Assembly (NCBI GenBank): GCA_027483885.1
Contig: JAIXTO010000124.1
Span: 1 to 64,000 of the forward strand
DNA from: Rhizobiaceae bacterium
Lineage (GTDB): Bacteria; Pseudomonadota; Alphaproteobacteria; Rhizobiales; Rhizobiaceae
Direction: 5' to 3'
Length of the DNA stretch: 64,000 nucleotides
Shown here: piece after piece, positions 45,493 through 53,761 of the stretch
How the letters are laid out: each line of letters opens with the position of its first letter
Position numbering within the stretch: the first letter of the stretch is position 1
The notes under the pieces: generated by a model
What the model was told of the DNA's origin: nothing
The model's database searches: none
Seen by the model: only the letters and a program-made list of their open reading frames with translations
Made by a program: the position numbers and the translations under genes

Positions 45493-47070
45493 CTAGTGGC
45501 CGGCGCCGGGTGGCGGGGCAGCCTTCGGTTTGGAAATCATCATCACAAGCAGAATGAGGCTGGCAAACAACCCGGTCAGCCCCATGAACACATCGATGAA
45601 GGACATGACCGTTGCCTGCTGCGTGACGATGCCTGAGAGCTTGGAAAGTGCGGCGCTTGAGCCATCGATGCCATAAGCGTTGAAATTGGCGCCAACGTCT
45701 TCCAGCCATTGGAGGGCTGCCGGATTGCCGTAGTTCACATGCTCCGACAGCCGTGCATAATGTTCGTCCGAGCGTTGCGTCAGCATGGTGTTGATGACGG
45801 CAAGACCCACGGCACCGCCGAGGTTTCGCGTCAGGTTATAAAGACCCGAGGCGTTCTGGATGCGCTGCGGCGGCAGGGTGCCAAGCGCGACGTTGTTGAT
45901 GGGCACCATGCACAGCATCAGCGAACAACCGCGCAGGATCTGCGGCACCAGCAATTCGTAAAAATCCCAGTCGGCTGTCAGGCCGGTCATCAGATAGGTG
46001 CCGCAGGCAAAACCGAAAAAGCCGATCGCCATCATCGCACGCGGGTCCATCTTGGTGGACAGCATGCCGGCAATCGGCGCCGTCATGAACATCGCAAGGC
46101 CGGACACGAACATGGTCTCGCCGATCATCAGCGCATCGTAACCGCGGATACGCGCCAGATAGAGCGGGTAGATATAGGTCAAGCCATACAGCCCGACGCC
46201 CATGACGAAGGAAAACAGTGAACCGAAGGCGAAATTGCGGTTGGTGAAGGCCTTCAGATCCACAACCGGGAAATCCACCTTGAAGGCGCGCCAGAAAAAC
46301 ACGACCGCGCCCGTGACCATGGCAACCGTTCCAAGCACGATATGCTCGTCGCTGAACCAGTCCTTGCTGTTGCCCTCTTCCAGCACGTATTCGAGCGAGC
46401 CAAGGAAAACGGCCATGGACAGAAGTCCCCACCAGTCGAACCGTTTCATCAGGGAATGGTTGGGCTTGTCGAAATCGATAAAGGTCCAGGCCATCAGCGT
46501 GACGATGATGCCCGGCACGATATTGACGAGAAACAGCCAATGCCACGAAAACGCGTTGCTGAGATAACCGCCGACTGTCGGCCCGATGGTGGGGGCAAGC
46601 GTGGCGATGAGGCCGATGATCGGCGAGACGACCGAGCGCTTGGACGGCGGGAAAATGGTAAAGGCTGCAGCAAACACGGACGGGATCATGCCACCGCCGA
46701 TAAAACCCTGGATGGCACGGTAGATGATCATCTGGTCGATGTTGGTGGCCGTGGCGCAGAGCGCGCTCGACAGGGTGAAGCCTGCCGCACAAACGGTAAA
46801 CAACACCCGCGTCGACAGGATGCGCGCAAGCGTGCCCGACAGCGGGATCATGATGACTTCCGCAATCAGGTAGGAGGTCTGCACCCAGGCGACCTCGTCC
46901 GAGCCTGCCGACAGACCGGCCTGGATTTCCGACAGGGATGCCGAGACGATCTGGATATCGAGGATGGACATGAACATGCCGACCACCATGGCAAAGAAAG
47001 CAATCAGCTTTCTTTTATCCATGGGGGGATCGACAGGCATGGCGCCCGCAGTCGCTGTGGTGGCGGCCAT
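45493..47070 (-). CDS. DHA2-family MFS multidrug transporter, EmrB-like
   Basis: A 525-aa drug/proton antiporter with 14 predicted membrane segments. DHA2 signatures: FMSILDIQIVSASLSEIQAGL in TM1, QTSYLIAEVIMIPLSGTLARI, the motif C-like GPTVGGYLSNAFSWHWLFLVN, and RNLGGAVGLAVINT. With the HlyD-like adaptor upstream it forms a tripartite pump with an outer membrane channel that is not in the window. It follows the adaptor by 30 bp. Substrates are unknown; control is by the adjacent TetR. Confidence 0.93.
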   Translation of the reverse strand: MAATTATAGAMPVDPPMDKRKLIAFFAMVVGMFMSILDIQIVSASLSEIQAGLSAGSDEVAWVQTSYLIAEVIMIPLSGTLARILSTRVLFTVCAAGFTLSSALCATATNIDQMIIYRAIQGFIGGGMIPSVFAAAFTIFPPSKRSVVSPIIGLIATLAPTIGPTVGGYLSNAFSWHWLFLVNIVPGIIVTLMAWTFIDFDKPNHSLMKRFDWWGLLSMAVFLGSLEYVLEEGNSKDWFSDEHIVLGTVAMVTGAVVFFWRAFKVDFPVVDLKAFTNRNFAFGSLFSFVMGVGLYGLTYIYPLYLARIRGYDALMIGETMFVSGLAMFMTAPIAGMLSTKMDPRAMMAIGFFGFACGTYLMTGLTADWDFYELLVPQILRGCSLMLCMVPINNVALGTLPPQRIQNASGLYNLTRNLGGAVGLAVINTMLTQRSDEHYARLSEHVNYGNPAALQWLEDVGANFNAYGIDGSSAALSKLSGIVTQQATVMSFIDVFMGLTGLFASLILLVMMISKPKAAPPPGAGH

Positions 47071-47100
47071 GATGGTTCTCCTTTGCCCGAACCGAGGCCG

Positions 47101-48327
47101 TTACTTGGCGGCAGCGGTTGCAGACGGACCGGTGCGCGTATCGACATCGGCAACGACGCTCATGCCCGCGCGCAACCGGCGTTCGTTCAGCACATCCTGC
47201 GGTATGGCGATGCGGACCGGCACGCGCTGGACAACCTTGGTGAAATTGCCCGTGGCATTTTCCGGCGGCAGCAGCGAGAAGACGGCGCCCGAGGCAGGCG
47301 CGATGGATTCGACCGTCCCCTCAATGGTGTCCTCGTCGAATGCATCGACATGCACGCGAACCTTGGCGCCCGGCAGGATATGGCCAAGCTGCGTTTCCTT
47401 GTAGTTGGCGTCGATATAGAGCGCATCGAGCGGCACCAGCGAAGCCAGCCGTTTGCCACTGGAGACCAGGTCACCGGTCTGGACGGACAGATTGCCGATC
47501 GTGCCGTCATAAGGCGCCTTCAGCACGGTAAAATCGAGGTCGCGCTTTGCCTGCTCTACGGCCAGTTCCTGCACGCGAACGGTGTTGACGGCTTCCGTGC
47601 GCTGGGCACGCAGAAGATCGATATTGGCGCTGGCCGAGGTGACGGCGGCATCGCCTGCGGCAAGATTGGCCTGCGCCTGCTCCAGTGCAATCTGGGCATT
47701 GTCGAGATCGGCGGTGGTGCCGACGGACTTGGCGGCCAGTTCGGTCTGGCGCTTCAGGGTGATTTCAGCCCCGCGAAGAACCGCCTGAAGGGCGCCCAGC
47801 TGCGCCTGCGACTGCTTCAGGCTCGCCTCACCGACGGCGATCTGCGCGTCCATGCGGGAAACGGCCAGATTGGCGCTTTCGACGTTAGCCTGCGCCTGTT
47901 CCAGAGCAATGCGGTAGTCGCCCTGGTCGAGCGTGACAAGAGGATCGCCGGCCTTCACCGTCTGGTTCTCGACCACGTTGACCTTTTCAACATAACCGGA
48001 CACTTTTGGCGAAATGACCGCGATATCGCCGGAGATATAGGCATCATCGGTCGACACCAGGAAACGGCCGTCGGTCCACCAGTTATAGCCATACCAGCCG
48101 CCTGCACCAACAAGTGCCACCGCCAGGATCGGCAGGACAAGGCTGCGCCTCTTTTTCTTGGGCGCGTCGGCACCCGGGCTGCCATCCGGGCCTGCGGGCT
48201 TGGCCGCTGTCGCCTTTTCGCCGACAGGCGCCTCCTGGCGCAGTTCAGCCTTTTCGGCGCCCTCGGCGTCCGTGGAAACGACGCGCAGAGAGCCAGAGTT
48301 CGTGGATGCGTTCATGGGGAGCACCAT
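47101..48327 (-). CDS. HlyD/EmrA-family periplasmic adaptor protein
   Basis: A 408-aa membrane fusion protein. A cytoplasmic N-terminus of about 60 residues (rich in Ala, Glu and Lys) precedes the anchor helix LVLPILAVALVGAGGWYGYNW, then the biotinyl-lipoyl domain (YISGDIAVISPKVSGYVEKVNVVENQTVKAGDPLVTLD), a coiled-coil hairpin (about residues 135-235, heptads of A, L, Q) and the second lipoyl half (TVLKAPYDGTIGNLSVQTGDLV). The ATG at 48327 is used; 48315 is an alternative and neither has a clear ribosome-binding site. It is the first gene of the efflux operon. Confidence 0.92.
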   Translation of the reverse strand: MVLPMNASTNSGSLRVVSTDAEGAEKAELRQEAPVGEKATAAKPAGPDGSPGADAPKKKRRSLVLPILAVALVGAGGWYGYNWWTDGRFLVSTDDAYISGDIAVISPKVSGYVEKVNVVENQTVKAGDPLVTLDQGDYRIALEQAQANVESANLAVSRMDAQIAVGEASLKQSQAQLGALQAVLRGAEITLKRQTELAAKSVGTTADLDNAQIALEQAQANLAAGDAAVTSASANIDLLRAQRTEAVNTVRVQELAVEQAKRDLDFTVLKAPYDGTIGNLSVQTGDLVSSGKRLASLVPLDALYIDANYKETQLGHILPGAKVRVHVDAFDEDTIEGTVESIAPASGAVFSLLPPENATGNFTKVVQRVPVRIAIPQDVLNERRLRAGMSVVADVDTRTGPSATAAAK

Positions 48328-48350
48328 TGATCAGGGAGAACGACCGGATC

Positions 48351-48364
48351 GAACCGATCGGTTC
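48351..48364. promoter_or_regulatory. TetR-type operator 1
   Basis: GAACCGATCGGTTC, a perfect 14-bp palindrome (GAACC-N4-GGTTC), just downstream of the predicted start of the efflux operon. It shares its arms with operator 2 and so is a likely site for the adjacent TetR regulator. Confidence 0.75.
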
Positions 48365-48372
48365 AATTGAGG

Positions 48373-48403
48373 TTGACATAGACAGTTCCATCCGACATAT
48401 CAA
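48373..48403. promoter_or_regulatory. Face-to-face overlapping promoters for emrA (minus) and tetR (plus)
   Basis: Plus strand: TTGACA (48373-48378), a 17-base spacer, CATATC (48396-48401). Minus strand: TTGATA (complement of 48398-48403), a 17-base spacer, TATGTC (complement of 48375-48380). The two promoters nearly coincide in opposite directions, so polymerase on one should block the other. Confidence 0.55.
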
Positions 48404-48409
48404 GTGCAA

Positions 48410-48427
48410 TCGAACCACTCGGTTCGA
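48410..48427. promoter_or_regulatory. TetR-type operator 2
   Basis: TCGAACCACTCGGTTCGA, perfect 7-bp arms (TCGAACC/GGTTCGA) around ACTC, 24 bp upstream of the tetR ATG and just past its promoter. Its centre is 61 bp from operator 1. Confidence 0.75.
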
Positions 48428-48451
48428 AAAGGTTAAATTTTGGGATCACAA

Positions 48452-49135
48452 ATGTCTGACGAGAGATCCGCTTCCTGCGATACGGCGGCGCAAGCCGGCC
48501 GGTTTGCTGCCGGGGCAGATCCTGTCAAGCGCGAGCAGATCCTCGACGGGGCAAAGCGCGTCTTCATGTCGGTGGGCTTCGACGCGGCCAGCATGAACGA
48601 CATCACGCGCGAGGCGGGTGTCTCCAAAAGCACGATCTACGTTTACTTCGCCAACAAGGACGAACTGTTCGCCGCCATCATGGAGCGCGAACGGATGCAG
48701 CTGACGCAATCCCTGCAGGATCTCCTGTCCGGCATCGAGGATGTGGAGGAAGGGCTTTTCCGGTATGGCGTCGGCTTTGCCCTGCAGGTGACAGCCGTTG
48801 GCACCGTGTCGGCGATGCGCACGATGATCGCCGTTGCCTCGCGCATGCCGCAGCTCTCCGGGCAGTTTTTCCAGCAGGAGACGCTCAACGTGCGCACCGT
48901 GCTGGAACATTTCCTCGAACAGCAGGTCGCGCGGGGCACGCTGCGCGTCGATGACATCCCGCTTGCGGCCCGCCAGTATATCGAGTTGTGTACGGGCACC
49001 TTCTTCAAGCTCTGTCTTTTCGGCGTTGCCCGCACGCCGCCCTCGACGTCAGAGATCGAGCGCGTGGTGACAGGCGCCATGAAGCTGTTCATGGCGGGCT
49101 ACGGCGTAAAAAAATCTGACCCGTCCATGCAATAA
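48452..49135 (+). CDS. TetR-family repressor of the efflux operon
   Basis: A 227-aa TetR regulator. The helix-turn-helix is AASMNDITREAGVSKSTIYVYFANKDELFAAIM (residues about 48-80), the remaining helices form the ligand pocket (QQVARGTLRVDDIPLAARQYIELCTGTFFKL). An unusually long N-terminal arm (about 25 residues before VKREQILDGA) is Ala/Cys-containing. The ATG at 48452 is preferred to the TTG at 48440. It is divergent from the EmrAB-like genes and the two operators flank their shared promoter region, so it probably represses both. Confidence 0.9.
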   Translation: MSDERSASCDTAAQAGRFAAGADPVKREQILDGAKRVFMSVGFDAASMNDITREAGVSKSTIYVYFANKDELFAAIMERERMQLTQSLQDLLSGIEDVEEGLFRYGVGFALQVTAVGTVSAMRTMIAVASRMPQLSGQFFQQETLNVRTVLEHFLEQQVARGTLRVDDIPLAARQYIELCTGTFFKLCLFGVARTPPSTSEIERVVTGAMKLFMAGYGVKKSDPSMQ

Positions 49136-49352
49136 ATCTGGCACAGGTTGCGTATACCGTTTGCACAACGGAGGGAGTGCGTGCGTCTCGACCACAAAGA
49201 GGCGCCGTAAGCCACCAAATTCATTGATCATTTTTTTTACACCGCAGAAGCCAGATAGCTAAAATTTATCCCGCTGCTGAAGCTTGATTAGTCGGACATC
49301 CCGTCTACATTCCGAACGCCAGCACTCCTGCGGCGCCAAGGGGCACCACCAC

Positions 49353-50117
49353 ATGCAAAACCTGATGATACTCGTCCAGGATCCAGCCGCCTGGGTCGCA
49401 CTCGTCACCCTGGTGGTGATGGAGATCGTGCTCGGCATCGACAACCTGATCTTCATCTCCATCCTCACCAACAAGCTGCCGCCCGAAAATCGTGAAAAGG
49501 CCCGCAAGATCGGCATCGGTCTTGCCCTTGTGATGCGTCTCGGCCTGCTCGGCACCGTGGCCTGGATCGTCCAGCTGACCACGCCCGTCTTTGAAGTGTT
49601 CGGCCAGGGCTTTTCGTGGAAGGACATCATCCTCATCGCCGGCGGCCTGTTCCTTGTGTGGAAGGCAACCAAGGAAATCCACCACAGCGTCGATCCGGTC
49701 GATCATAAGGAAGACATGGTCGGCGGCCAGGTGGCAACCAGTTTTGCCGCAGCTATCGGTCAGATCCTGCTTCTCGACCTCGTCTTTTCCATCGACAGCA
49801 TCATCACCGCTGTCGGCATGACGCCGCATGTGCCGATCATGGTCATTGCCGTGGTCGCCGCCGTCACAGTGATGCTGGTGGCGGCCACGCCGCTTGCCAA
49901 CTTCATCGAGAAAAACCCCACCATCGTCATGCTGGCGCTGGCCTTCCTGCTGATGATCGGCACGACGCTGATTGCCGAAGGCATGGGCTTCCATGTGCCG
50001 AAGGGTTATGTCTACGCCGCGATGGCGTTTTCGGCGCTGGTCGAGGTGTTGAACATGTTCTCGCGCAATGCCCGCAAGCGCAAGCAAGGCGGCATCACGC
50101 ACGATACGGCACACTGA
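49353..50117 (+). CDS. TerC-family integral membrane protein
   Basis: A 254-aa membrane protein with about seven helices. Signature acidic residues in helices are [18 protein letters not shown] and [14 protein letters not shown], separated by a loop with HKEDMVGGQ. TerC-family proteins (Alx, YkoY, MeeF/MeeY in Bacillus) export manganese or act in metal loading of secreted enzymes. The ATG at 49353 is used; AAGGGG lies about ten bases upstream. I looked for the manganese riboswitch (yybP-ykoY) that often precedes it and did not find its core. Confidence 0.88.
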   Translation: MQNLMILVQDPAAWVALVTLVVMEIVLGIDNLIFISILTNKLPPENREKARKIGIGLALVMRLGLLGTVAWIVQLTTPVFEVFGQGFSWKDIILIAGGLFLVWKATKEIHHSVDPVDHKEDMVGGQVATSFAAAIGQILLLDLVFSIDSIITAVGMTPHVPIMVIAVVAAVTVMLVAATPLANFIEKNPTIVMLALAFLLMIGTTLIAEGMGFHVPKGYVYAAMAFSALVEVLNMFSRNARKRKQGGITHDTAH

Positions 50118-50241
50118 CGTCCAAGAACTGACGACAAGGCTCTCGCCGGGCTTGGAACTTTTATCGCGCCGCTGTATTTGAGGTGGCACCCAAAGTTCCT
50201 ATTCCGGCGGCAGCCCTTCGCCGCCCCTCCCCCGGAGCGGC

Positions 50242-52014
50242 ATGACCACGCAACAGATCCTCGCCTTCTCCGTAATCGGCGCCATGATGGCGGTGTTTAT
50301 CTGGGATCGTTTTCGCTACGACGTAGTTGCCTGCACGGCACTGGTGGTGGCGGTCATTCTCGGCGTGGTGCCGGCAAATCAGGCCTTTTCCGGTTTTTCC
50401 GATGATATCGTCATCATCGTCGGCAGCGCGCTTGTCGTCAGTGCCGGCGTGGCCCGCTCCGGCGTGGTAGAAATCGCCATCAAGAAGTTTTTCCCGAACC
50501 TCAGTTCGGTGCGCGCACAGATCGCGCTTCTGATGATCGTCGTGGCGATCCTGTCGGCCTTCATCAAGAATATCGGCGCGCTGGCGATCATGATCCCCGT
50601 CGCCTTCCAGTTTTCGCGCCGGGCCGGTGTCTCGCCGTCGCGTTACTTGATGCCGATGGCGTTTTCGGCGCTGCTGGGCGGGCTGATGACGCAGATTGGC
50701 ACCTCGCCGAACATCGTCGTGTCGCGCCTGCGCGGCGAAATGACCGGCACCCCCTTCACCATGTTCGATTTCACCCCCGTCGGCGGCCTCCTAACGCTGG
50801 TCGGCGTCACCTTCCTCTTGTTCTTCTATTGGCTAGTGCCGGAGCGCACCAAGCAGAACAGTTCTATCGAAGACGCCGTGGAAATCTCCGATTATGCTTC
50901 GGAGGCTGTCGTCACCGGCCAGTCGACGGTGATGGGCAAACCGCTGGGCGACCTGCTGAAACTCGGCGACAATGAAGTGGTGGCAACCGCCGTGCTGCGC
51001 GGCTCTGCCCGCATGTCGCCCTTCCCCGATCTCATCCTGCGCGAAGATGATTCCATCCTGCTGGAGGGCCGGTCCTCAGCGCTGGAACGGGCGATTTCCC
51101 GGGCCAAACTACAGCTTTCCGGAAAAGTGCTGCGCGAAAGCGGCCAGCCGCTGCAGGATCTCGTCTCGATCGAATGCGTGATCTCGCGGCAATCGGCGTT
51201 GGCGGGGCTTTCGGCGCGCGAGCTTGCGCTGTCTTATACGCGCGGTGTCAATCTTCTCGCCGTCAGCCGGCGTGGTGAACGGGTGCGCGACCGCCTGCGC
51301 GATCTCGTGCTGCGCGAAGGGGACGTGATCGTGCTGCAGGGCGGGCGAAAGACGCTGCCGACCGTGCTGCAGGATCTGGCGCTTCTGCCTCTGGCCCAGC
51401 AGGAAATCATGCTCGGCACGCAAAGACGCGCCCTGATCCCGCTTGCCATCCTGGCGCTGGCGATGATTACCACGGCCCTCGGTTACGCACCGGTTGCCGT
51501 TGCCTTCTTTGCCGCCGCACTCGGCATGGCCGTGTTCCGCGCCGTGCCGATCAGCGACATCTACAAAGCCGTCGATGGCCCGATCCTGGTCATGCTCGGC
51601 GCGCTGATCCCGGTGTCGGACTCTTTGCGCACCTCCGGTGGCAGCGAATTGATCGCCGGCTGGCTCGGAACGGCGGCCCACAGCCTGCCGCCCTGGGGGG
51701 CGCTCACCCTCATTCTCGTCACTGCCATGGCCGTGACGCCCTTCCTCAACAATGCCGCGACCGTGCTGGTGATGGGGCCGATTGCCGTCAGCTTTGCAAC
51801 GACGCTGCACTTTCGGCCGGAAGCCTTTCTGATGGCTGTTGCCATCGGCGCCGGTTCGGATTTCCTCACCCCCGTCGGCCATCAGTGCAACACGCTCGTC
51901 ATGGGCCCGGGCGGTTATAAATTCTCCGATTACCCGCGCCTGGGACTGCCGCTATCGCTGCTGATCGTGCTGGTCAGCGTGCCCGCGCTGATGTGGTTCT
52001 GGCCGGTGACCTGA
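50242..52014 (+). CDS. SLC13/DASS-type anion transporter with RCK_C domains
   Basis: A 590-aa membrane protein. Two halves of about five or six helices each surround a cytoplasmic central part with two TrkA_C (RCK_C) domains, about residues 220-295 (MGKPLGDLLKLGDNEVVATAVLRG, FPDLILREDDSILLEG) and 300-390 (LSARELALSYTRGVNLLAVSRRGERVRDRLRD). Helix-reentrant motifs are SALLGGLMTQIGTSPNIVVS and TAMAVTPFLNNAATVLVMGP. The family transports dicarboxylates, sulfate or similar anions; RCK domains bind nucleotides or ions and regulate. The substrate is unknown. It ends 111 bp before gltX. Confidence 0.88.
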   Translation: MTTQQILAFSVIGAMMAVFIWDRFRYDVVACTALVVAVILGVVPANQAFSGFSDDIVIIVGSALVVSAGVARSGVVEIAIKKFFPNLSSVRAQIALLMIVVAILSAFIKNIGALAIMIPVAFQFSRRAGVSPSRYLMPMAFSALLGGLMTQIGTSPNIVVSRLRGEMTGTPFTMFDFTPVGGLLTLVGVTFLLFFYWLVPERTKQNSSIEDAVEISDYASEAVVTGQSTVMGKPLGDLLKLGDNEVVATAVLRGSARMSPFPDLILREDDSILLEGRSSALERAISRAKLQLSGKVLRESGQPLQDLVSIECVISRQSALAGLSARELALSYTRGVNLLAVSRRGERVRDRLRDLVLREGDVIVLQGGRKTLPTVLQDLALLPLAQQEIMLGTQRRALIPLAILALAMITTALGYAPVAVAFFAAALGMAVFRAVPISDIYKAVDGPILVMLGALIPVSDSLRTSGGSELIAGWLGTAAHSLPPWGALTLILVTAMAVTPFLNNAATVLVMGPIAVSFATTLHFRPEAFLMAVAIGAGSDFLTPVGHQCNTLVMGPGGYKFSDYPRLGLPLSLLIVLVSVPALMWFWPVT

Positions 52015-52032
52015 CGGATTGCCGCATAAATC

Positions 52033-52061
52033 TTGACGCTTCCCGCAGAATATGCGCTAAG
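52033..52061 (+). promoter_or_regulatory. Candidate gltX promoter
   Basis: TTGACG (52033-52038), 17 bases, then GCTAAG (52056-52061). The -35 is near consensus; the -10 is weak. If used, the transcript would include the hairpin at 52088-52107. Confidence 0.4.
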
Positions 52062-52087
52062 GCCTGCCAATCCCGAAAACAAAAATC

Positions 52088-52107
52088 GCGCCCTTCCGGG
52101 CGCTTTT
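52088..52107 (+). terminator. Terminator-like hairpin in front of gltX
   Basis: GCGCCC-TTCC-GGGCGC followed by TTTT, a compact intrinsic terminator. It ends only 19 bases before the gltX ATG. It may end the upstream transporter transcript, or act as an attenuator in the gltX leader if the promoter at 52033 is used. Confidence 0.7.
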
Positions 52108-52126
52108 CCAGTTCGAGCAGGCACCC

Positions 52127-53584
52127 ATGACCACTTCCGGCGTCCGCGTCCGTATCGCACCCTCCCCGACCGGCGAGCCGCATGTCGGCACGGTCTATAT
52201 CGCGCTTTTCAACTATCTCTTCGCCAAGAAGATGGGCGGCGAGTTCATTTTGCGCATCGAGGATACCGATGCCTCGCGCTCGACGCCGGAATACGAGCAG
52301 AAAGTGCTCGACGCGTTGCGCTGGGCCGGCCTTGAGTGGAGCGAAGGCCCCGATGTCGGCGGCCCCTATGGCCCCTATCGCCAGTCCGATCGCAAGGACA
52401 TGTACTGGCCCTACGCGCAGGACCTTCTCGACAAGGGCCATGCGTTCCGCTGTTTCTGCACGCCGGAGCGGCTGGACAAGATGCGCGAAGACCAGCGCGC
52501 CGCCGGAAAGGCCCCCGGCTACGATGGCCTTTGCCTGCGTTATTCCGCTGAAGAAGTCACCGCCAAGATGGATGCCGGCGAAGCCTCCGTCGTGCGCATG
52601 AAGATCCCGACCGAAGGCGCCTGCGAATTCAACGACGGCGTTTATGGCGACGTGTCGATCCCGTGGAATTCCGTCGACATGCAGGTGCTGATCAAGGCCG
52701 ATGGCATGCCGACCTATCACATGGCAAACGTCATCGACGACCATCTGATGAAGATCACCCATGTGGCGCGCGGCGAGGAATGGCTGGCGTCTGTGCCGAA
52801 GCACATCCTGCTTTATCGCTATTTCGGCTGGGACGAGCCGAAGTTCATGCATCTTTCGCTGATGCGCAATGCCGACAAGTCGAAACTGTCGAAGCGCAAG
52901 AACCCGACCTCGATCTCGTATTATTCGGCACTCGGTTACCTGCCGGAAGCGCTGATGAATTTCCTCGGTCGGTTCTTCGTGCAGATCGCCGAAGGCGAAG
53001 AGCTGCTGACGATGGACCAGCTGGCGGAAAAGTTCGATCCGGACAATCTTTCCAAGGCCGGCGCCATCTTCGACATTCAGAAGCTCGACTGGCTGAACGG
53101 CCGCTGGCTGCGCGAAAAGCTGACGCCTGAGGAATTCATTGCCCGTACCTTCGAATGGGCGTCGGAAAACCAGCGCCTGACAGAAGGCCTCAAGCTGTCG
53201 CAGAGCCGCATTTCCAAGCTCGGCGAACTGCCGCAGCTCGCCGGCTTCCTGCTCGCAAACGACGTTGGCCTGACGCCCGTCTCGTTTGCCGGGCTGAAGA
53301 CGACGCCTGCCGATACGCTTGAGATCATCAACACCGTACAGGCCGATTTCGAAAAGATGCCGGAATGGACGGTGGAAAGCATCGACCAGGAACTGCGCAC
53401 CATTGCCGACAAGCTTGGCAAAAAGCTGCGCGTGGTGACACCGCCGCTGTTTGTTGCCATGTCCGGTTCGTCGCGCTCGCTGCCGCTGTTTGACTCGATG
53501 GCGCTGCTCGGCCGCTCGGTCGTGCGCCAGCGGCTCAAAATTGCCGCAACCGTGGTGGCATCCATGGTGGGTGTAGAGAAGTAA
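52127..53584 (+). CDS. gltX: Glutamyl-tRNA synthetase
   Basis: A 485-aa class-I aminoacyl-tRNA synthetase. The HIGH-type motif is in PSPTGEPHVGTVY (residues 13-24) and KMSKS-type KLSKR is at 253-257; RIEDTD and YRQSDR contact glutamate and ATP. The length is standard. Rhizobia often carry two GltX proteins, and this one could charge tRNA-Gln as well as tRNA-Glu in the GatCAB route; the sequence alone does not decide this. A terminator-like hairpin precedes it and a RIME-like repeat follows, separating it from lysS. Confidence 0.95.
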   Translation: MTTSGVRVRIAPSPTGEPHVGTVYIALFNYLFAKKMGGEFILRIEDTDASRSTPEYEQKVLDALRWAGLEWSEGPDVGGPYGPYRQSDRKDMYWPYAQDLLDKGHAFRCFCTPERLDKMREDQRAAGKAPGYDGLCLRYSAEEVTAKMDAGEASVVRMKIPTEGACEFNDGVYGDVSIPWNSVDMQVLIKADGMPTYHMANVIDDHLMKITHVARGEEWLASVPKHILLYRYFGWDEPKFMHLSLMRNADKSKLSKRKNPTSISYYSALGYLPEALMNFLGRFFVQIAEGEELLTMDQLAEKFDPDNLSKAGAIFDIQKLDWLNGRWLREKLTPEEFIARTFEWASENQRLTEGLKLSQSRISKLGELPQLAGFLLANDVGLTPVSFAGLKTTPADTLEIINTVQADFEKMPEWTVESIDQELRTIADKLGKKLRVVTPPLFVAMSGSSRSLPLFDSMALLGRSVVRQRLKIAATVVASMVGVEK

Positions 53585-53603
53585 TACCCAGCGGCGACGG
53601 GTT

Positions 53604-53704
53604 CCCTCCCCCTTGTGGGGAGGGTTAGGGAGGGGCCTTTTCTTTCTCAATCCGGGTTACCCCTCCCCGTCGCTACGCTCCGACCCTCCCCACAAGGGGG
53701 AGGG
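53604..53704. repeat. RIME-like palindromic repeat, copy 3, between gltX and lysS
   Basis: A perfect 22-bp inverted repeat, 53604-53625 against 53683-53704 (CCCTCCCCCTTGTGGGG at one end and its complement at the other), with a nested 8-bp inverted pair GGGAGGGG/CCCCTCCC (53628-53635, 53660-53667). It could fold into a long hairpin in the transcript or extrude as a cruciform, and it marks the gap between the two synthetase genes. Confidence 0.8.
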
Positions 53705-53761
53705 TTAGCCGAGCCCGCCGCACCGGTGAACCAGAACAACCAGCCTCGAAGGCGAAAACCG

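Noticed and set aside
49136-49352. A yybP-ykoY manganese riboswitch before the TerC gene
   Set aside because: TerC-type genes often have one, but the conserved GGGGAGUA-type core is absent here.
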